A stretch of 64,000 nt of DNA from Bacillota bacterium (GCA_028686075.1 JAQUCT010000002.1:67432-131431); one strand, 5' to 3'. Positions 1 to 10,562 are shown, counted from the first letter of the stretch. Notes: generated by a model not told the origin, from the sequence alone. Program-made: numbers and translations.

Positions 1-385
1 TTTCCACGACCCCTGTTCCGCCGGATATAAACTTGATGCCCATTGGTCCGTCAATTATAACATCCGACAGGCTTAATCCGGAGTTTATAATGTCATACAT
101 GCTGTATTGGGGTACTATGCCCAACATCACTTCCACGTTTGCCAGCCCTAAGTCTCCGTCGATGACTACAACCCTGTACCCGTTTTTGCTAAGTTTAATG
201 GCAATATTCACGGTCAGGCTCGTCTTCCCCACCCCGCCCTTACCGCTTGTCACGGCAATGAGCCGTGCCTTTTTGCCTGTCTTTTTTACAGCCCGGTCAA
301 TTATCACCTCGGACCTTTCCCTGAGGCTACTGACTATTCTTCTTAATTTATCCGCCTGGTCCACAATCGGGCCGGTTTTGCTCAT
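1..385 (-). CDS. flhG: FlhG/YlxH MinD-like ATPase (N-terminal part; runs off the window edge)
   Basis: Minus-strand translation MSKTGPIVDQADKLRRIVSSLRERSEVIIDRAVKKTGKKARLIAVTSGKGGVGKTSLTVNIAIKL...VVIDGDLGLANVEVMLG: deviant Walker A (KGGVGKT); directly downstream of flhF. Not in the ORF track because it is truncated. Confidence 0.9.
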   Translation of the reverse strand, partial: MSKTGPIVDQADKLRRIVSSLRERSEVIIDRAVKKTGKKARLIAVTSGKGGVGKTSLTVNIAIKLSKNGYRVVVIDGDLGLANVEVMLGIVPQYSMYDIINSGLSLSDVIIDGPMGIKFISGGTGVVE

Positions 386-408
386 TGTTGCACCCCCATT
401 TACCCTGT

Positions 409-1503
409 TTACTTCATGCTGAGTATAAGCGATGCTATCCTTTCACCGTCCACCTTTTCTATATCGTCCGGCACATTCTGACCCGTAGTAATATAGGACA
501 GCGGCCTCCCGCATTTTACAGCAATGTTCAGTATAATCCCGTTTGAAACGTTCTCATCCACCTTGCTTATCAGTATCCTGTAATCTTTAAGAAAATTGTA
601 GCTCGATATTATGTCAAGAACATTCTTATAATTGGTTGTCGCGCTTACTACCAGGAAAACCTGTTGGTTTCCTATACCCTTTAGCATCTTCTGAAGTTCC
701 AGGAGCCTCATTCTGTCCCTGTGGCTTCTTCCAGCGGTATCAACCAGTATAAGGTCCATGTCCTTGTAATATTGCATTGCGTCCTCTATGTCCCCGGGCT
801 GGTATATTATTCTTATAGGTACATCCATTATCTCGCCGTAGGTCTTAAGCTGTTCCACTGCTGCAATTCTGTATGTATCACAGGTCATTATACCCACTCT
901 TTTTTTTATAATAACAGCGTAATAGGCCGCCAGCTTTGCAAGGGATGTGGTCTTCCCCACTCCGGTAGGTCCCACAAATACCGCAACGGTTGTCTGTCCC
1001 TCTTTCAGGGATATGGGCTCCACCTTTTTGAAGTAGGAGGAAATCTCCTGTTTGAACCTGTAATAAAGGTATTCCTGGTCATAGGTGGTACTTAAGTCTA
1101 TTTTTGATTTAACCCCTTCCATCACCATATGGATAATCTCCGGGTCTATGTCGTTGTCTTTCATAAGCGTGTAGTAAGGCGAAAGGATTTCCGGTATCTC
1201 CCGGTTGCTATCTTTCGGCGACAGGTTACCGGCAATGGTGTCCATGGTCGCCTTAAGGTAATCCATTTTCCTTTCCAGTGCCTGGTACCCGTCATCCAGG
1301 TCCTGTACGGGTATACCTGCTCCTGGCTCCGTCTCGTCTATTGCCGCCACTATCTCGTAAACCGGCTTTTTGAATATCCTCATTAAACCTTTGCCCGGTT
1401 TTATTTTCCTTCTGTTAAGAATTACGGCATTTCGGCCCATCTCTTCCCTGACCCTGTCCAGGGTAACCTCTACGGTAGGGCCAACGTATCTTTTTACCTT
1501 CAT
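409..1503 (-). CDS. flhF: Flagellar biosynthesis SRP-like GTPase FlhF
   Basis: MKVKRYVGPTVEVTLDRVREEMG..., [19 protein letters not shown] and DTAGRS motifs; follows flhA. Confidence 0.95.
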   Translation of the reverse strand: MKVKRYVGPTVEVTLDRVREEMGRNAVILNRRKIKPGKGLMRIFKKPVYEIVAAIDETEPGAGIPVQDLDDGYQALERKMDYLKATMDTIAGNLSPKDSNREIPEILSPYYTLMKDNDIDPEIIHMVMEGVKSKIDLSTTYDQEYLYYRFKQEISSYFKKVEPISLKEGQTTVAVFVGPTGVGKTTSLAKLAAYYAVIIKKRVGIMTCDTYRIAAVEQLKTYGEIMDVPIRIIYQPGDIEDAMQYYKDMDLILVDTAGRSHRDRMRLLELQKMLKGIGNQQVFLVVSATTNYKNVLDIISSYNFLKDYRILISKVDENVSNGIILNIAVKCGRPLSYITTGQNVPDDIEKVDGERIASLILSMK

Positions 1504-3533
1504 TACGCGCTCACCATCCCCATCGATTGAATTTCTATACCGGGGTCCAGTTCATTATAGGATAAAACCACCAGCCCTGGCGCAAATTGTTCAGTAAGCT
1601 TTTTGAAGTAAAGCCTTACCACCGGTGAGGTCAGTATTATGGGCTGCTCTCCCAGTTGGTTAAATAGTTCCATCTGCTTTGAAAGGCTGTTCATAATATC
1701 CTTTGTTACGGCCGGGTCCAATGTCAGATAGCTACCCTGTTCGGTTTGCTGAACCGAGTTCATTATCCTTTCCTCCAAATCACGGTCCAGCGTAACTACC
1801 TTTGCCTTTTTTCCGGCTACAAACTTTTTGGATATGGTTCTGGACAGAGATTGCCTTACATATTCAGTCAGCATATCCGGGTCCCGTGTAACCGGCGCGT
1901 AATCGGCCAGCGTCTCGAAAATGGTCACCAGGTCCCTTATGGACACGCCCTCCTTCAGCAGGTTTGCCAGGACTTTTTGCACCTCGCCAAAGGTCATTTG
2001 TTTGGGTAAGAGTTCCTCTACAAGAGTGGGATAGTTCTCCTTCAGGTTATCCACCAGTTTTTTTACTTCCTGCCGGCCCAGCAGTTCATGTATATGGGAC
2101 TTTATCGTCTCGGTAAGGTGGGTGGATATCACGGTCGGTGGGTCCACCACGGTGTATCCCAAAAGCTCCGCCTTATCCCGCTCCCCCTCCTTAATCCACT
2201 TGGCGGGAAGGCCGAAGGCGGGCTCTGTGGTGTCGGTACCCTCAATCTCTCCGTCGGCTGTCCCCGGGTCCATTGCAAGGAACCCGTCCATTACCAGTTC
2301 ACCCTCGGATACCTCTATCCCCTTAATCTTTATCCTGTACTGGCTGGGGTTAAGCTGAATATTATCCCTTAAACGTATTATAGGAACCACCATGCCCAAC
2401 TCAAGGGCTATTTGCCTTCGTATCATTACCACCCTGTCCAGCAGGTCACCCCCCTGATTGACATCGGCAAGGGGTATTATTGCATAGCCAAACTCCACTT
2501 CAATTGGGTCCACCTGCAGAAGTCCCATTACGTTTTCAGGCTTACGCATCTCCTCAATGTATGTCGGCTGGGTTTCTTCCCCCATACCCTCTTGGGTGCC
2601 CTTTGCTGCCCTTCTAATTGAGTTGCCGGATATAAAAAGCAGTACCGCCAGCATGTACAGGGGCCTCTGAGGCAAGGCTGGTACTAGCCCTAAGGCTGCT
2701 AGCAACCCCGCCGACAGGAACATAACCTTTGGCTGGGCAAACAGCTGGCGTGTAATTTCGCTTCCCAGATTGGAATCCGATGCGGTTTTGGTCACAATTA
2801 TTCCGGCGGAGGTGGAAATTAAAAGTGCCGGTATCTGGCTAACCAGCCCGTCCCCCACCGTAAGCAACGTATAGGTCGACAATGCGCTTTGAAACTCCAT
2901 ACCCCTTTGTACTATGCCAATAATAAGGCCACCGCTTATGTTGATAAGGGTTATTATTATGCCGGCAATGGCATCACCCTTTACGAATTTACTTGCACCG
3001 TCCATGGCACCGTAAAAGTCCGCCTCTCTTTCTATGTTTTTTCTTCTCTCTCTAGCCTCCGCTTCGTTTATTAGCCCAGCGTTTAGGTCCGCATCTATGG
3101 CCATCTGCTTGCCTGGCATTGCGTCCAGCGTAAACCTGGCAGCAACTTCCGCGATCCTTTCGGCACCCTTTGTTATCACTATAAACTGAATTATTACTAT
3201 TATAAGAAATATAATAAACCCGACCACCGCGTCGCCGCCCACCACAAAGTCTCCAAAGGCCCTTATCACTTCTCCCGCATCCGCATCCCTTAATATAAGC
3301 CTTGTGGTTGATATGTTAAGGGATAGCCTAAGTAGCGTGGTAAGAAGCAACAGGGACGGGAATATGGAAAACTGCAGCGGTTCGTTAATGTACATTGAAA
3401 TAAGCAGTATAACCAACGAAAGGGTAATGTTTAACGTAAGCAGAAAATCCATTATCCCCGTAGGAAGTGGTATTATTATCATTATTACTATTGAGACAAC
3501 CATAATGGCTATTACAATATCTCCAAATCTCAT
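1503..3533 (-). CDS. flhA: Flagellar export apparatus protein FlhA
   Basis: N-terminal multi-TM region with FHIPEP-family sequence (ARFTLDAMPGKQMAIDADLNAGLI). Confidence 0.97.
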   Translation of the reverse strand: MRFGDIVIAIMVVSIVIMIIIPLPTGIMDFLLTLNITLSLVILLISMYINEPLQFSIFPSLLLLTTLLRLSLNISTTRLILRDADAGEVIRAFGDFVVGGDAVVGFIIFLIIVIIQFIVITKGAERIAEVAARFTLDAMPGKQMAIDADLNAGLINEAEARERRKNIEREADFYGAMDGASKFVKGDAIAGIIITLINISGGLIIGIVQRGMEFQSALSTYTLLTVGDGLVSQIPALLISTSAGIIVTKTASDSNLGSEITRQLFAQPKVMFLSAGLLAALGLVPALPQRPLYMLAVLLFISGNSIRRAAKGTQEGMGEETQPTYIEEMRKPENVMGLLQVDPIEVEFGYAIIPLADVNQGGDLLDRVVMIRRQIALELGMVVPIIRLRDNIQLNPSQYRIKIKGIEVSEGELVMDGFLAMDPGTADGEIEGTDTTEPAFGLPAKWIKEGERDKAELLGYTVVDPPTVISTHLTETIKSHIHELLGRQEVKKLVDNLKENYPTLVEELLPKQMTFGEVQKVLANLLKEGVSIRDLVTIFETLADYAPVTRDPDMLTEYVRQSLSRTISKKFVAGKKAKVVTLDRDLEERIMNSVQQTEQGSYLTLDPAVTKDIMNSLSKQMELFNQLGEQPIILTSPVVRLYFKKLTEQFAPGLVVLSYNELDPGIEIQSMGMVSA

Positions 3534-3553
3534 TCTTTAGACACCCCATAGGT

Positions 3554-4636
3554 TTAAGTGTTTTTGTTTATGCTGTATACTAAGGCCAAAACTTCGGCCA
3601 CCGCCTGGTACAGGTCGGGAGGTATCATGTCGCCTATTTCGCTGGCCTCATAAAGACCCCTTGCAAGCGTGGGGTTTTCCACCGTTTGTACTCCGCTTTC
3701 CTTTGCTATCTCCTTAATCCTAAGAGCAATAAGGTCCCTTCCCTTTGCCACGACATAGGGGGCCTTCGCCCTATCCGGTTCATATTTTAGGGCTACCGCA
3801 AAATGTGTAGGGTTCGTTATCACAACGTCCGCCCTGGGTACCTCCGTCATCATCCTTCGCATAGACATCTGTCTTTGCCTTTCTCTTACCTTTGATTTTA
3901 TCTGGGGGCTGCCCTCCATCAGTTTGTATTCCTCTTTGACTTCGTGCTTGGTCATCATGATGCTCTTCTCGTACTCGTATCTCTGGTAGTAATAATCAAG
4001 CAACGCCAGTGCCAGAAGCACCGCCCCGGCGTAGATGCCCGATTGCACCACCGTTACTCCTATTGTCTTTACAAGCTCTTCAAGCCCCATATCCAGCATT
4101 CTGGGCAGTTCAGGGTACCTGCTTATCAGAAATCTATATGTAAGGTAACCTACAATACTTATTTTCAAAAGTGATTTTACAAACTGCGCCAGGGACCGGC
4201 GCGAGAATATCCTTTTAAAACCCTCTGCCGGGTTTAACCTGCTCAGCTTGGGCTCCAGCGGTTTTGTAGTGAACACAAACCCCACTTGCAGGTAGCTCGT
4301 CAAAAGCCCCAGGCATAAGGCCGTTCCCGCCACTGGAGCCAGTGCCTTCAAATACCCCGCGGCACTAAAAGTAATCAGGTTATGCATTCCGTCTGATGAA
4401 AACAGCCCGTCCTCTGCCTTCATAGAGAGCAGGTGAATGGCATTATCTCTTAAAGTATCCGTAATAAAGGCCGCACAAATATACAGCGTAGCAAAACAGC
4501 CTATAAGAACCAGAGCGGAATTAAGTTCCCTGCTCTGAGGGATATTTCCCTTTTCCCTCACGTCCCTTCTTTTTTTCGGGGTAGCTTTTTCAGTTTTTTC
4601 GTCTGCAAACAGCTGCAGGTTGAAAAAGTCCTCCAT
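3554..4636 (-). CDS. flhB: Flagellar export apparatus protein FlhB
   Basis: NLQLFADEKTEKATPKKRRDVREKGNIPQSREL; intact NPTH autocleavage motif. Confidence 0.97.
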   Translation of the reverse strand: MEDFFNLQLFADEKTEKATPKKRRDVREKGNIPQSRELNSALVLIGCFATLYICAAFITDTLRDNAIHLLSMKAEDGLFSSDGMHNLITFSAAGYLKALAPVAGTALCLGLLTSYLQVGFVFTTKPLEPKLSRLNPAEGFKRIFSRRSLAQFVKSLLKISIVGYLTYRFLISRYPELPRMLDMGLEELVKTIGVTVVQSGIYAGAVLLALALLDYYYQRYEYEKSIMMTKHEVKEEYKLMEGSPQIKSKVRERQRQMSMRRMMTEVPRADVVITNPTHFAVALKYEPDRAKAPYVVAKGRDLIALRIKEIAKESGVQTVENPTLARGLYEASEIGDMIPPDLYQAVAEVLALVYSINKNT

Positions 4637-4654
4637 CTGGGATTCCCCCTCTGT

Positions 4655-5434
4655 TTAGAGCTTAATTAGTATCCTGTATATGCTTTGGGCGGTATTTGTG
4701 AATAAAACGTCCAACACTATTGCAAAAACCGGTATCATTATCATCAGTGTAAACATTCCTATCATTATTTTAAGCGGCATACCCACCATGAACACGTTCA
4801 TCTGGGGCATTGTCCTGGCCAGTATTCCCAGTGCCACATCGGTAAGGAACACAGCTGCCACCACCGGCGCGCTTATCTTAAAACCTATCACAAAGGTGCT
4901 GTGCAGCGTTGAAACGAGTTCCGCCACCGTCTCAGCGGTAACCTGCAGGTGGTGACCTGCGGGCACAATTGTAAAGCTTTCCGCCAGTGCCTTAATAAGC
5001 ATAAGGTGACCGTCCATGGTGATAAACACAATAAGGGTGAATATATACAAAAAGTTGCCCATTATAGGAATCTGGGTATTTGTCTGAGGGTCCAGCACGT
5101 TAACAATTCCAAACCCGGTTTTCATATCTATTATCTGACCGGCAAAATAGATTGCTGTAAAAACCACATAGGTCACAAAGCCGATTATAAGCCCGACCGC
5201 CGCCTCCTTTGCCGCCAGCAATGCAAGCTGTAGAAAACCCGTCTCGGGGCCGGATGAAAGCTCTACCGCAGGCAGCAGTACAATACTTAGCATTAAGGCT
5301 AATCCTACCTTAAAGACCGCCGGTACGTTCCTGCGTCCGAAGATTGGAGTCATCAGGAAAATGGCAGAGCAGCGAACCAGCACCAGCAGAAAAACCTCAA
5401 ATTTTTCAATCAAAAGGACTAAAATGCTTTCCAT
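4655..5434 (-). CDS. fliR: Flagellar export apparatus protein FliR
   Basis: Hydrophobic; FliR-like sequence; operon position. Confidence 0.95.
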   Translation of the reverse strand: MESILVLLIEKFEVFLLVLVRCSAIFLMTPIFGRRNVPAVFKVGLALMLSIVLLPAVELSSGPETGFLQLALLAAKEAAVGLIIGFVTYVVFTAIYFAGQIIDMKTGFGIVNVLDPQTNTQIPIMGNFLYIFTLIVFITMDGHLMLIKALAESFTIVPAGHHLQVTAETVAELVSTLHSTFVIGFKISAPVVAAVFLTDVALGILARTMPQMNVFMVGMPLKIMIGMFTLMIMIPVFAIVLDVLFTNTAQSIYRILIKL

Positions 5435-5443
5435 GGCATTCCC

Positions 5444-5713
5444 CTAAAATACAAACGAATTAATGTTTCCAAACAACCTTGTCGTAAAATCTATAATAAT
5501 ACCTAGCATCCAGGGACCGAATACTATTATAGAAAACAGCACCGCAAGGATCTTGGGTATAAAGGTGAGCGTTGGCTCCTGAATCTGGGTTGTGGCCTGG
5601 AATATGCTTACCAAAAGCCCGACCAAAAGAGCCAGTCCCAATATGGGTGCCGAAATCAGTATTATCGTGTACAGTGCCTGCTGGGCAACATCCAGTACCA
5701 GTCCTTCTCCCAT
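5444..5713 (-). CDS. fliQ: Flagellar export apparatus protein FliQ
   Basis: 89 aa, two TM segments, QATTQIQEPTLTFIPKI motif. Confidence 0.96.
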   Translation of the reverse strand: MGEGLVLDVAQQALYTIILISAPILGLALLVGLLVSIFQATTQIQEPTLTFIPKILAVLFSIIVFGPWMLGIIIDFTTRLFGNINSFVF

Positions 5714-5725
5714 TGATCCTCCCCC

Positions 5726-6499
5726 CTATCTGAACCCCGTTACAAGGGATTGCACAATCAAATTCCATCCGTCCACCATAATAAAAAGAAGTATCTTAAA
5801 GGGCAGTGATACCATAATAGGAGGCAGCATCATCATACCCATTGACATAAGCGTACTGGCCACCACCATATCAATTACCAGGAAGGGTACAAATAATAGA
5901 AAACCCATCTGGAATGCGGTTTTTAATTCGCTTATTATAAAAGCCGGTATAAGGGCCCTGTTTTGAACCCCGTTTACATCCTCCACCCCTTCTCCCCCTG
6001 ATAGGTCGACGAACAATGCAAGGTCTTTTTGCCTAGTCTGCCTCAGCATAAAGGTTCTAAGAGGCTGCATTGCCCTTTCGATGGCCTCCGTAAAATCAAT
6101 TCTCTCCTCCATATAGGGCCTAAAAGCCTGTTCGTTTATATCCGAAATAACCGGGGACATAACAAATAATGTAAGAAATAGGGCCAGTCCTATCAGTACC
6201 TGGTTCGGCGGTGTCTGCTGCGTTGCCAGCGCATTTCTTATAAAGGACAGTACTATTATAATTCTGGTAAAACTGGTGGTCATAATGAGTATAGCCGGTG
6301 CAAGGCTAAGTACCGTAAGCAAAAAGAGTATCTGCAGGCTTAGTGCGACATCCTGGGGCGTTTCCGCCGGTTGCATCTCCAGCCCAATTCTTGGTATAGG
6401 AATCTCCGGTGCGGCCAGGGCAGCGGTTTGCATAACCCCGGCAACCGCCAATAGACTTACCAGTATAATAAATATTTTTCTACCGGTCATCCGTCTCAT
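5726..6499 (-). CDS. fliP: Flagellar export apparatus protein FliP
   Basis: TSFTRIIIVLSFIRNALATQQTPPNQVLIGLALFLTLFVM; MGMMMLPPIMVSLPFKILLF. Confidence 0.97.
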   Translation of the reverse strand: MRRMTGRKIFIILVSLLAVAGVMQTAALAAPEIPIPRIGLEMQPAETPQDVALSLQILFLLTVLSLAPAILIMTTSFTRIIIVLSFIRNALATQQTPPNQVLIGLALFLTLFVMSPVISDINEQAFRPYMEERIDFTEAIERAMQPLRTFMLRQTRQKDLALFVDLSGGEGVEDVNGVQNRALIPAFIISELKTAFQMGFLLFVPFLVIDMVVASTLMSMGMMMLPPIMVSLPFKILLFIMVDGWNLIVQSLVTGFR

Positions 6500-6872
6500 C
6501 CCCGTCGCTCTTTAGTTTGCGGATCAATCCGAAAATCCCCGACCTTCCGCACTTTTGTATTCCATAACCCTTTAGATAGCTTTCAAAGTTGCCCTCTGCC
6601 CGTGTGTCTTCCTCAAAACCGTCCAGTTCCTTTATGAATTCCATTCCTCGATTGGAGCCGGACATAAGCAGATACTCATCCTTGACCTTGACGATAATAA
6701 GGTTTCTGTCGCCGCCCATATAAAGGGTATCTATTATTCTCATGTACCTCCCTGCATTGACCGAAACCCGCTTGCCTACAACCTTTGTGGTATAATATGC
6801 CAACAGTATAATAATTCCAAATATTATTAAGAAGTACAGCACCTTTAAAAAAACCGAAAATAGATCGCCCAT
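6480..6872 (-). CDS. fliO: Flagellar protein FliO/FliZ-like
   Basis: Single N-terminal TM; upstream of and overlapping fliP. Confidence 0.8.
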   Translation of the reverse strand: MGDLFSVFLKVLYFLIIFGIIILLAYYTTKVVGKRVSVNAGRYMRIIDTLYMGGDRNLIIVKVKDEYLLMSGSNRGMEFIKELDGFEEDTRAEGNFESYLKGYGIQKCGRSGIFGLIRKLKSDGDETDDR

Positions 6873-6887
6873 TTACGCACCATCCTA

Positions 6888-7247
6888 TTATATTGCCTTG
6901 CTAACCGCCTCCAGCACCCTTTCGGGCTGGAAGGGTTTTACTATGAAGTCCTTGGCTCCCGCCTGTATAGCTTCTATTACCATTGCCTGCTGCCCCATGG
7001 CTGAACACATTACTATGGTAGCACCGGCATCTACGGCCTTTATCCTTTTAACCGCTTCTATACCGTCCATCTCCGGCATTGTAATATCCATAATAACCAG
7101 ATCCGGTTTCAGTTCCGCGTATTTCTCGACTGCCTTTGTTCCATTTTCCGCCTCCCCCACTATCTGGTACCCGTTTTTCCCGAGGATATCCTTTATCATC
7201 ATCCTCATAAAAGCGGCATCGTCCACTATCAATACTCCCTTAGCCAT
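6888..7247 (-). CDS. cheY: CheY response regulator
   Basis: Single receiver domain: VDDAAFMR, DLVIMDITMPEMDG, KPF. Confidence 0.93.
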   Translation of the reverse strand: MAKGVLIVDDAAFMRMMIKDILGKNGYQIVGEAENGTKAVEKYAELKPDLVIMDITMPEMDGIEAVKRIKAVDAGATIVMCSAMGQQAMVIEAIQAGAKDFIVKPFQPERVLEAVSKAI

Positions 7248-7264
7248 ACGATACTATCCTCCTT

Positions 7265-8380
7265 TTAACGGTCACTTGAAATGCTATCTATCCTTTTAGA
7301 CGGATGAACTATATCCGTAAGCCTAACACCAAAGCTTTCATCAATTACAACTACTTCGCCCTTTGCTATGAATTTGCCGTTTACAAGTAGTTCCACCGGC
7401 TCGCCCGCCAGCTTGTCCAGTTCAACTATTGTACCAACCCCGAACTGCAGAATCTCCCTTATTTGTTTCCTTGTCCTGCCCAGTTCCACCGTAACGTTTA
7501 GGGGCACGTCCAGTATCAGGTTAATGCTTTCTTTTTCGGTGCTAACCGGCACATCTTCAAAGTCACTAAGGCTTACTGGCTGCACCTTTACTTCTTTTTT
7601 GCCCGGGGCTTTCTCTGTTGGTTTGTCCTCCTTCTCCCCTTCATCGTCATCTAAGACTGCCAGAACGTTTTCAACCTCTCTAAGGTCCTCGTCTATCGAA
7701 TACTCCTTACGTTTTGTCTCCTTATCAATTAGGCCCGCCACCATAGACTTGGAAAACTCTATCGGAAGCAGCTGCATTATTTCACTGTCAATAAGAGTTC
7801 CTACCACCATTTTGAAGGAAATCTTTATGAATAGCTGGTTCTTCATAAAGAATTCCATTCCCTTGTAGTCCTGTCCCAGGTTAACAAGCGTTGTCTCCGG
7901 CGGTGAAATATAAATGGGCTTATCAAGCATGGTGGAGAGGGACGTGGACGCGGAGCCTATCATCTGGTTCATTGCTTCGCTCACCGCGCTTATGGTTATG
8001 TCGGTTATCTCCTCCGCGGGACTGCTACCATCGCCTCCCATCATCAGGTCGGCGATAACCCTCGCATCGCCCTCCTTTAAAAGCAGAAGGTTTGTTCCCT
8101 CTATTCCCTCTGTGAACCGTATGTTCACCGCCAGAAAGGGCATGGGATAGTCCTTAGCAATCTGCTCAGCGTTTATTACCTCAACCCTCGGCGTTGTTAT
8201 TGTCACTTTGTTCCTTAAGAGTGCAAACAGCGTTGTGGCTGAGGTTCCCATGCTAATATTACCTATTTCTCCCAGCGCATCTTTCTCCTCCGGTGTTAAA
8301 ACATCCGGTTCCTGTACTGTCGCTTTTTTCAATAAAGCATCTATTTCTTCCTGGGAGAGCATTTCATTCATATTCTTCAT
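7265..8380 (-). CDS. fliY: Flagellar switch phosphatase FliY (FliN/CheC fusion)
   Basis: LSQEEIDALL N-terminus, CheC-like EIGNISMGTSATTL, C-terminal FliN domain. Confidence 0.95.
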   Translation of the reverse strand: MKNMNEMLSQEEIDALLKKATVQEPDVLTPEEKDALGEIGNISMGTSATTLFALLRNKVTITTPRVEVINAEQIAKDYPMPFLAVNIRFTEGIEGTNLLLLKEGDARVIADLMMGGDGSSPAEEITDITISAVSEAMNQMIGSASTSLSTMLDKPIYISPPETTLVNLGQDYKGMEFFMKNQLFIKISFKMVVGTLIDSEIMQLLPIEFSKSMVAGLIDKETKRKEYSIDEDLREVENVLAVLDDDEGEKEDKPTEKAPGKKEVKVQPVSLSDFEDVPVSTEKESINLILDVPLNVTVELGRTRKQIREILQFGVGTIVELDKLAGEPVELLVNGKFIAKGEVVVIDESFGVRLTDIVHPSKRIDSISSDR

Positions 8381-9359
8381 CCCCTTTCCTTACAATATCT
8401 ACAATCTTTACTGCAACTTTATTTTTCCTCAATCCCGGTTTAGCACCAAAAACCAGTTTATTGTCCACATACATATCCAGAGGCCCTTCGCACGCTCTAC
8501 TCAGCCGCAGTACGTCCCCCGGTTGAAGATTGCAGAATTCTTCTACGGTTATTGTGCATTCTCCCAAAACTACCTTTAAAAGCACGCTTGCGTTTTCTAT
8601 CCTTTTTTCCAGCAGTGCCGCATCCCCTTTTCCCCTGTTGTTACCCGAGGATGTAAACCAGAACCTTGTGGATATCTTGTTTACTATGGGTTCCACCGAA
8701 AGGTGCGGGATTGCCAAATTTATCATGCCCTCCGCTTCACCTATTTTCACCCTCATGGTTATTAAAGCTATTATTTCGTTGGGCGACATAATCTGTATAA
8801 ATTGGGAGTTTGTCTCCAGTTTGGCTACCCTGGGAGATATCTCGATTACGTTTCTCCATGGTTCTACCAGCAAACCTACCATTTTATCCATTAGGCTACG
8901 CATTATGCTTTCTTCTATCTCGGTGAAGTTGCGAAGCTTCATGTCACCCTTTCCATAGCCCCCCAATACTCTGTCTATAATCGTGTAAGTGAGGGAAGGG
9001 CTTATCTCCAGGATTATGCTGCCTGAAAGGGGGTTTGCGTCGCACAGGGCCAGTATAGTAGGATTGGACAGCGAATTTGTGAACTCGTAATAAGTAAGCT
9101 GTTCCACCGTGACTAGCTCCACAGTAACAAAACTCCTTAAATACCCCGCCAAAAAGGTGGAGACCAGTCTTGCGTAGTTTTCGTGTATCATTTCCAGAGT
9201 CCTTAACTGGTCCTTTGCAAATTTATTAGGCCGTTTGAAGTCGTATAGCCTGACCTTTCTTTCCGAGGTGTCCTGCACCACTTCCTTTACGTTCAGTTCT
9301 CCGGTACTAAGTGCTTTTAGAAGGTCGTCTATCTCTGTCTGAGTAAGAACATCCGGCAT
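8364..9359 (-). CDS. fliM: Flagellar motor switch protein FliM
   Basis: VLTQTEIDDLLKAL; LSDPTILALCD-like region; ILEISPSLTYTIIDRVLGG. Confidence 0.97.
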   Translation of the reverse strand: MPDVLTQTEIDDLLKALSTGELNVKEVVQDTSERKVRLYDFKRPNKFAKDQLRTLEMIHENYARLVSTFLAGYLRSFVTVELVTVEQLTYYEFTNSLSNPTILALCDANPLSGSIILEISPSLTYTIIDRVLGGYGKGDMKLRNFTEIEESIMRSLMDKMVGLLVEPWRNVIEISPRVAKLETNSQFIQIMSPNEIIALITMRVKIGEAEGMINLAIPHLSVEPIVNKISTRFWFTSSGNNRGKGDAALLEKRIENASVLLKVVLGECTITVEEFCNLQPGDVLRLSRACEGPLDMYVDNKLVFGAKPGLRKNKVAVKIVDIVRKGDEEYE

Positions 9360-9372
9360 TGCTTACCCCCCT

Positions 9373-9807
9373 CTATTGAGTGATTAAATCGTCTATGTAA
9401 ATATTAATAATACCCTCTTTGCCGTACAGGGAACGATAGCAGTCCAGTATTTCCCGTTCCAGCGATATCTTGCCCTGGGTACCGGTTACATCCTCGGCGG
9501 TCTTGTCCCTTATTATATTCAAAACCCTGCTCCTCGCCTCCGGATCCCTCTCCTCTAACACTTGCAGAAGTTTTTTGTCCTTTAAAGTTTCTATATAATA
9601 GCTAAATATAATAATACTTCTTGCTCCCTTCAGATTGGTCTGGAATTTACTGTTTCCTGGCACTATCACCGTTTTTACTTCCTTGTTTGAATTAGCCTCT
9701 CCGACGTTTATTATGCCGCCTCTTGCCGCGACGAGTGCCGCCGCAAAAATTAACACCCCGGTTACTACAAGAGCCAAAACAAATATAAACAGTTTCTTTC
9801 CATTCAT
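9373..9807 (-). CDS. fliL: Flagellar basal body-associated protein FliL
   Basis: N-terminal TM plus FliL-like C-terminus (RDKTAEDVTGTQGKISLEREIL). Confidence 0.88.
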   Translation of the reverse strand: MNGKKLFIFVLALVVTGVLIFAAALVAARGGIINVGEANSNKEVKTVIVPGNSKFQTNLKGARSIIIFSYYIETLKDKKLLQVLEERDPEARSRVLNIIRDKTAEDVTGTQGKISLEREILDCYRSLYGKEGIINIYIDDLITQ

Positions 9808-10562
9808 AGCGTCACCTCGTTACTATTTGGTTCGTTTAACTCAAAAGTATTTTTTAGTATAACAACGTCCACCCTTCTGTTCTTCTGTCGGTTTTCAGCG
9901 GTATTGTTATCGGCTATGGGGTGATATTCCCCGTATCCGGCGGCAGATAGCCTGACCGGTGTGATACCAACATCCTCAATTAAGAACTTCACCACGTTTA
10001 CTGCCCTGGCGGTGGACAGCTCCCAGTTGGAGGGATACAGTAGCGATCTCATCGGAACGTTGTCGGTATGCCCCTCCACCCTTATGGACCGTTCGTTTTG
10101 TTTGAGTATCTCGCCAATGCTTATCACTATTGTCTCCGCATCCTTCCTTATAAGGGCTTTACCAGAATCGAACAGTGCCTGGTCCTTGAACCTTATAAGT
10201 AGTCCCCTCTCTTCAACTCCAAGCACAACCGTTGCCTCCAGGTCGTTTTCCTTTATATACTCGTCAAGCTGTCTGTAAAGCCATTCCATACTCTCGGCCT
10301 CCAGCTGTTCCTGCAGCAGGCGATCACTCTGCAGCGCCTGGCTGATATACTGGTCTTCGTCTATTGTTTTCCCGGCGTCCAAAACCCCGAGTGAGCCCTG
10401 GAATGACCTTATTATTGCTTCAAATTTCTTTGCGTCTATTACAGAAAACGAGAATAGTAAAACAAAAAAACATAGAAGCAGCGTTACAAGGTCGCTGTAA
10501 GTAGTCATCCAACTGTTGGTATCGGAGGTCCCGTTTTCTCTCCTATTCCGTCGCGCTCGCAT
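9804..10562 (-). CDS. motB: Flagellar motor protein MotB
   Basis: SWMTTYSDLVTLLLCFFVLLFSFS; OmpA-like VEGHTDNVPM...LSAAGYGEYHPI. Confidence 0.96.
   Translation of the reverse strand: MRARRNRRENGTSDTNSWMTTYSDLVTLLLCFFVLLFSFSVIDAKKFEAIIRSFQGSLGVLDAGKTIDEDQYISQALQSDRLLQEQLEAESMEWLYRQLDEYIKENDLEATVVLGVEERGLLIRFKDQALFDSGKALIRKDAETIVISIGEILKQNERSIRVEGHTDNVPMRSLLYPSNWELSTARAVNVVKFLIEDVGITPVRLSAAGYGEYHPIADNNTAENRQKNRRVDVVILKNTFELNEPNSNEVTL

Noticed and set aside
33-422. Plus-strand ORF (129 aa) over flhG, and the other long plus-strand ORFs in 1-50 kb (e.g. 14503-15375, 16756-17730, 20380-21060, 22807-23511)
   Set aside because: Shadow ORFs antisense to clearly recognisable minus-strand genes; Ser/Pro/Leu-rich composition from frame complementarity, no family resemblance.
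5460-5768. 102-aa minus-strand ORF overlapping fliQ/fliP
   Set aside because: Alternative frame of fliQ; fliQ frame is strongly conserved.
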